Shown here: in pieces, positions 8,001 through 8,184 of the stretch
Layout: every line of letters starts with the position of its first letter
Position numbering within the stretch: position 1 is the first letter of the stretch
Origin: JACKPD01 sp034003145
GTDB lineage: Bacteria; Spirochaetota; Spirochaetia; CADAEX01
Direction of reading: 5' to 3'
NCBI GenBank assembly: GCA_034003145.1
Contig: JAVEZE010000122.1
Span: 1-8,184 of the forward strand
Length of the DNA: 8,184 nucleotides
Notes under the pieces: model-generated
What the model saw: the letters and a program-made list of their open reading frames with translations, nothing else
What the model was told of the DNA's origin: nothing
Databases searched by the model: none
Translations under genes and position numbers: made by a program

Positions 8001-8184
8001 AGCCTTTCACCCCTGATAAAAGAGTGACTGCTGTCCGTCCCGGTATCTCCAGGATTACCTCCGCCTGAAACAGATATATCATCAATATATTTTTTCAGCC
8101 CTGTAAAGTCAGGGTACTTTTCAACAGAAGCAAGTATTGATTCAAGTTCCCTGTAAATTATGATTTTCAGATCATCGAGATATA
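5048..8184 (-). CDS. recC: RecC, exodeoxyribonuclease V gamma subunit (5' end off the right edge)
   Basis: RecC is the scaffold of RecBCD: it splits the duplex, channels both strands to RecB and RecD, and scans the 3' strand for Chi. The frame is open from base 8182 to the TGA at 5048-5050, giving 1044 visible residues; by comparison with E. coli (1122 residues) about 90 N-terminal residues lie outside. Similar landmarks occur in order: LFYLSDSIAGLF...ASWEQG near visible residues 61-90, APGRKREIEIL and VAAPDINLYLPFIESIF in the pseudo-helicase part, IKWGID, then KPLRAIPFRAIFLIGMD and FPGKDNPPGYDLR (about 560-600) followed by FLETIISAKEKLYISYNG, and LKTPLSHYIGKRLGL in the nuclease-like C-terminal region. 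The helicase/nuclease fold in RecC is catalytically dead in known members. An ATG at 7937-7939 is internal, because RecC-like sequence continues upstream in frame. There is no frameshift. It precedes recB by 67 bp in a likely operon. Confidence 0.95.
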   Translation of the reverse strand, partial: YLDDLKIIIYRELESILASVEKYPDFTGLKKYIDDISVSGGGNPGDTGTDSSHSFIRGERLFYLSDSIAGLFYHYGLNCAEMTASWEQGSSFLDNPDYSYLVRHEKWQRILWKMIFSHESGYIHPGQIISGILAGKYAVPEINMNIAIFGSSFLTEQTVSFFQYLSSAANVAVDHFILSPSPSCSTNERQASGKSAASSLSAAERWSTLVRDLSRLLSEKEITVKEFYETPSSSTLLGNLKAIIFNNQIYPVPEITAADNSLQIVSAPGRKREIEILKNNILRLVSSEKLKFHEIGVAAPDINLYLPFIESIFPSTDELLDIPYNVMDISFAMQSQYVKGFLSLAELCGARFTRKELFTLFSNPCFMERFELDEKDVGEWLDICGELLIKWGIDSPHRKDLLSYSDKSGTWSAGFERIASGLVFDESEGDMVIAGKEPVLPYSLSDSTSEKKISLMFAASESLYRDLYNIKKAQMGLTEWTSFFESIMDRYLKPVPGFLHEKDKSFLKDIFRQINNLAGGKETGAPEYRLPFSVFKALLDEYSSAGGYFKGQYLSSGVCFSSIKPLRAIPFRAIFLIGMDINAFPGKDNPPGYDLRNVTEKSIDLTKQNTDSFAFLETIISAKEKLYISYNGMDAAEGTMEEPSVLVTEIEDMIGKSASEQITVTHPLQSYDQACFDGNSDNILSYDSNNYLPAICLSSVLTGGRINNPYYPVFVKKQDGETAAGPGNLVSRPVEGTDIYSLIQFLKTPLSHYIGKRLGLSNNQLSMAENETAEIIGIPWFEQFNITDEISKISEKTSFDDFIDCALQSRILESRSSDIPATRVEYNLLKAGTVDFYNNLEKSGYFNRAKVKITLGRGRSLEKNDEVLSLSFPSAVLEGEKGVLEVSGNIAELRYSGYDYFSVINGKFRLKNIAGHLLNYILLKKIYGKNSSVTYSVFDLTGTKKGEFSSANVDSVMAECAVADAFISSAETPYVVDPECIEYGIKYYKKEGSSDEAIGAMKNYYKNNSFSDIKYLKGFENTSPWFDDEYFRKLLENFYSCLLF
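6026..6051 (-). other. Perfect 11-bp hairpin inside recC with GUAA loop
   Basis: Inverted arms 6026-6036 and 6041-6051 (ATCCTGTTTTT and its exact complement) flank a 4-nt spacer. In the recC mRNA the loop would be GUAA, a GNRA-type tetraloop. The arms code for PVFVKKQD in an unremarkable part of RecC. No T run follows on either strand, so it is not an intrinsic terminator. Function is unknown and chance remains possible. Confidence 0.6.

Noticed and set aside
1..8184. A new defence or mobile system hidden in the window
   Set aside because: All long frames with recognisable motifs belong to RecC, RecB and RecD; no transposase, integrase, CRISPR repeats or extra gene is visible on either strand.

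Overview
The window is one stretch of a RecBCD-type recombination operon, read entirely from the minus strand in the order recC (5' end off the right edge), recB (complete), recD (3' end off the left edge). Nearly every base is coding. The only real gap is 67 bp between recC and recB; recB and recD are separated by 2 bp. No RNA gene, mobile element, CRISPR array or terminator was seen.

The organism is probably a diderm bacterium of moderately low GC (roughly 40% by eye), AT-rich at third codon positions, with frequent AGA/AGG arginine codons and long A/T runs. In E. coli, ptrA lies between recC and recB; here nothing does. Compact recC-recB-recD clusters occur in spirochaetes such as Borrelia. 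A spirochaete or a Desulfobacterota-like lineage would fit, but the window alone does not settle this.

Region by region: 5048-8184 holds most of RecC, the scaffold and Chi-sensing subunit with an inactivated helicase/nuclease fold. 1192-4980 holds a full-length RecB with all SF1A helicase motifs and an intact RecB-family nuclease centre (His1022, Asp1137, Asp1150, Lys1152). 1-1189 holds the first 396 residues of RecD, the 5'-3' SF1B helicase, starting at a TTG codon behind a strong Shine-Dalgarno sequence inside the end of recB. Together the three subunits would form the heterotrimer that unwinds and degrades double-strand ends, responds to a Chi-type signal and loads RecA.

No new system was found; the machinery is a recognisable RecBCD. 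The unusual points are in the details. A 12-bp tandem repeat encodes nine charged tetrapeptides (EPEK/ETEK/EAEK) as a linker just before the RecD helicase core. It ends in an A9 tract where either a +1 or a -1 slip hits a stop within three codons. Residues aligned with the E. coli RecC Chi pocket are not conserved. Two perfect hairpins lie inside recC and recB.
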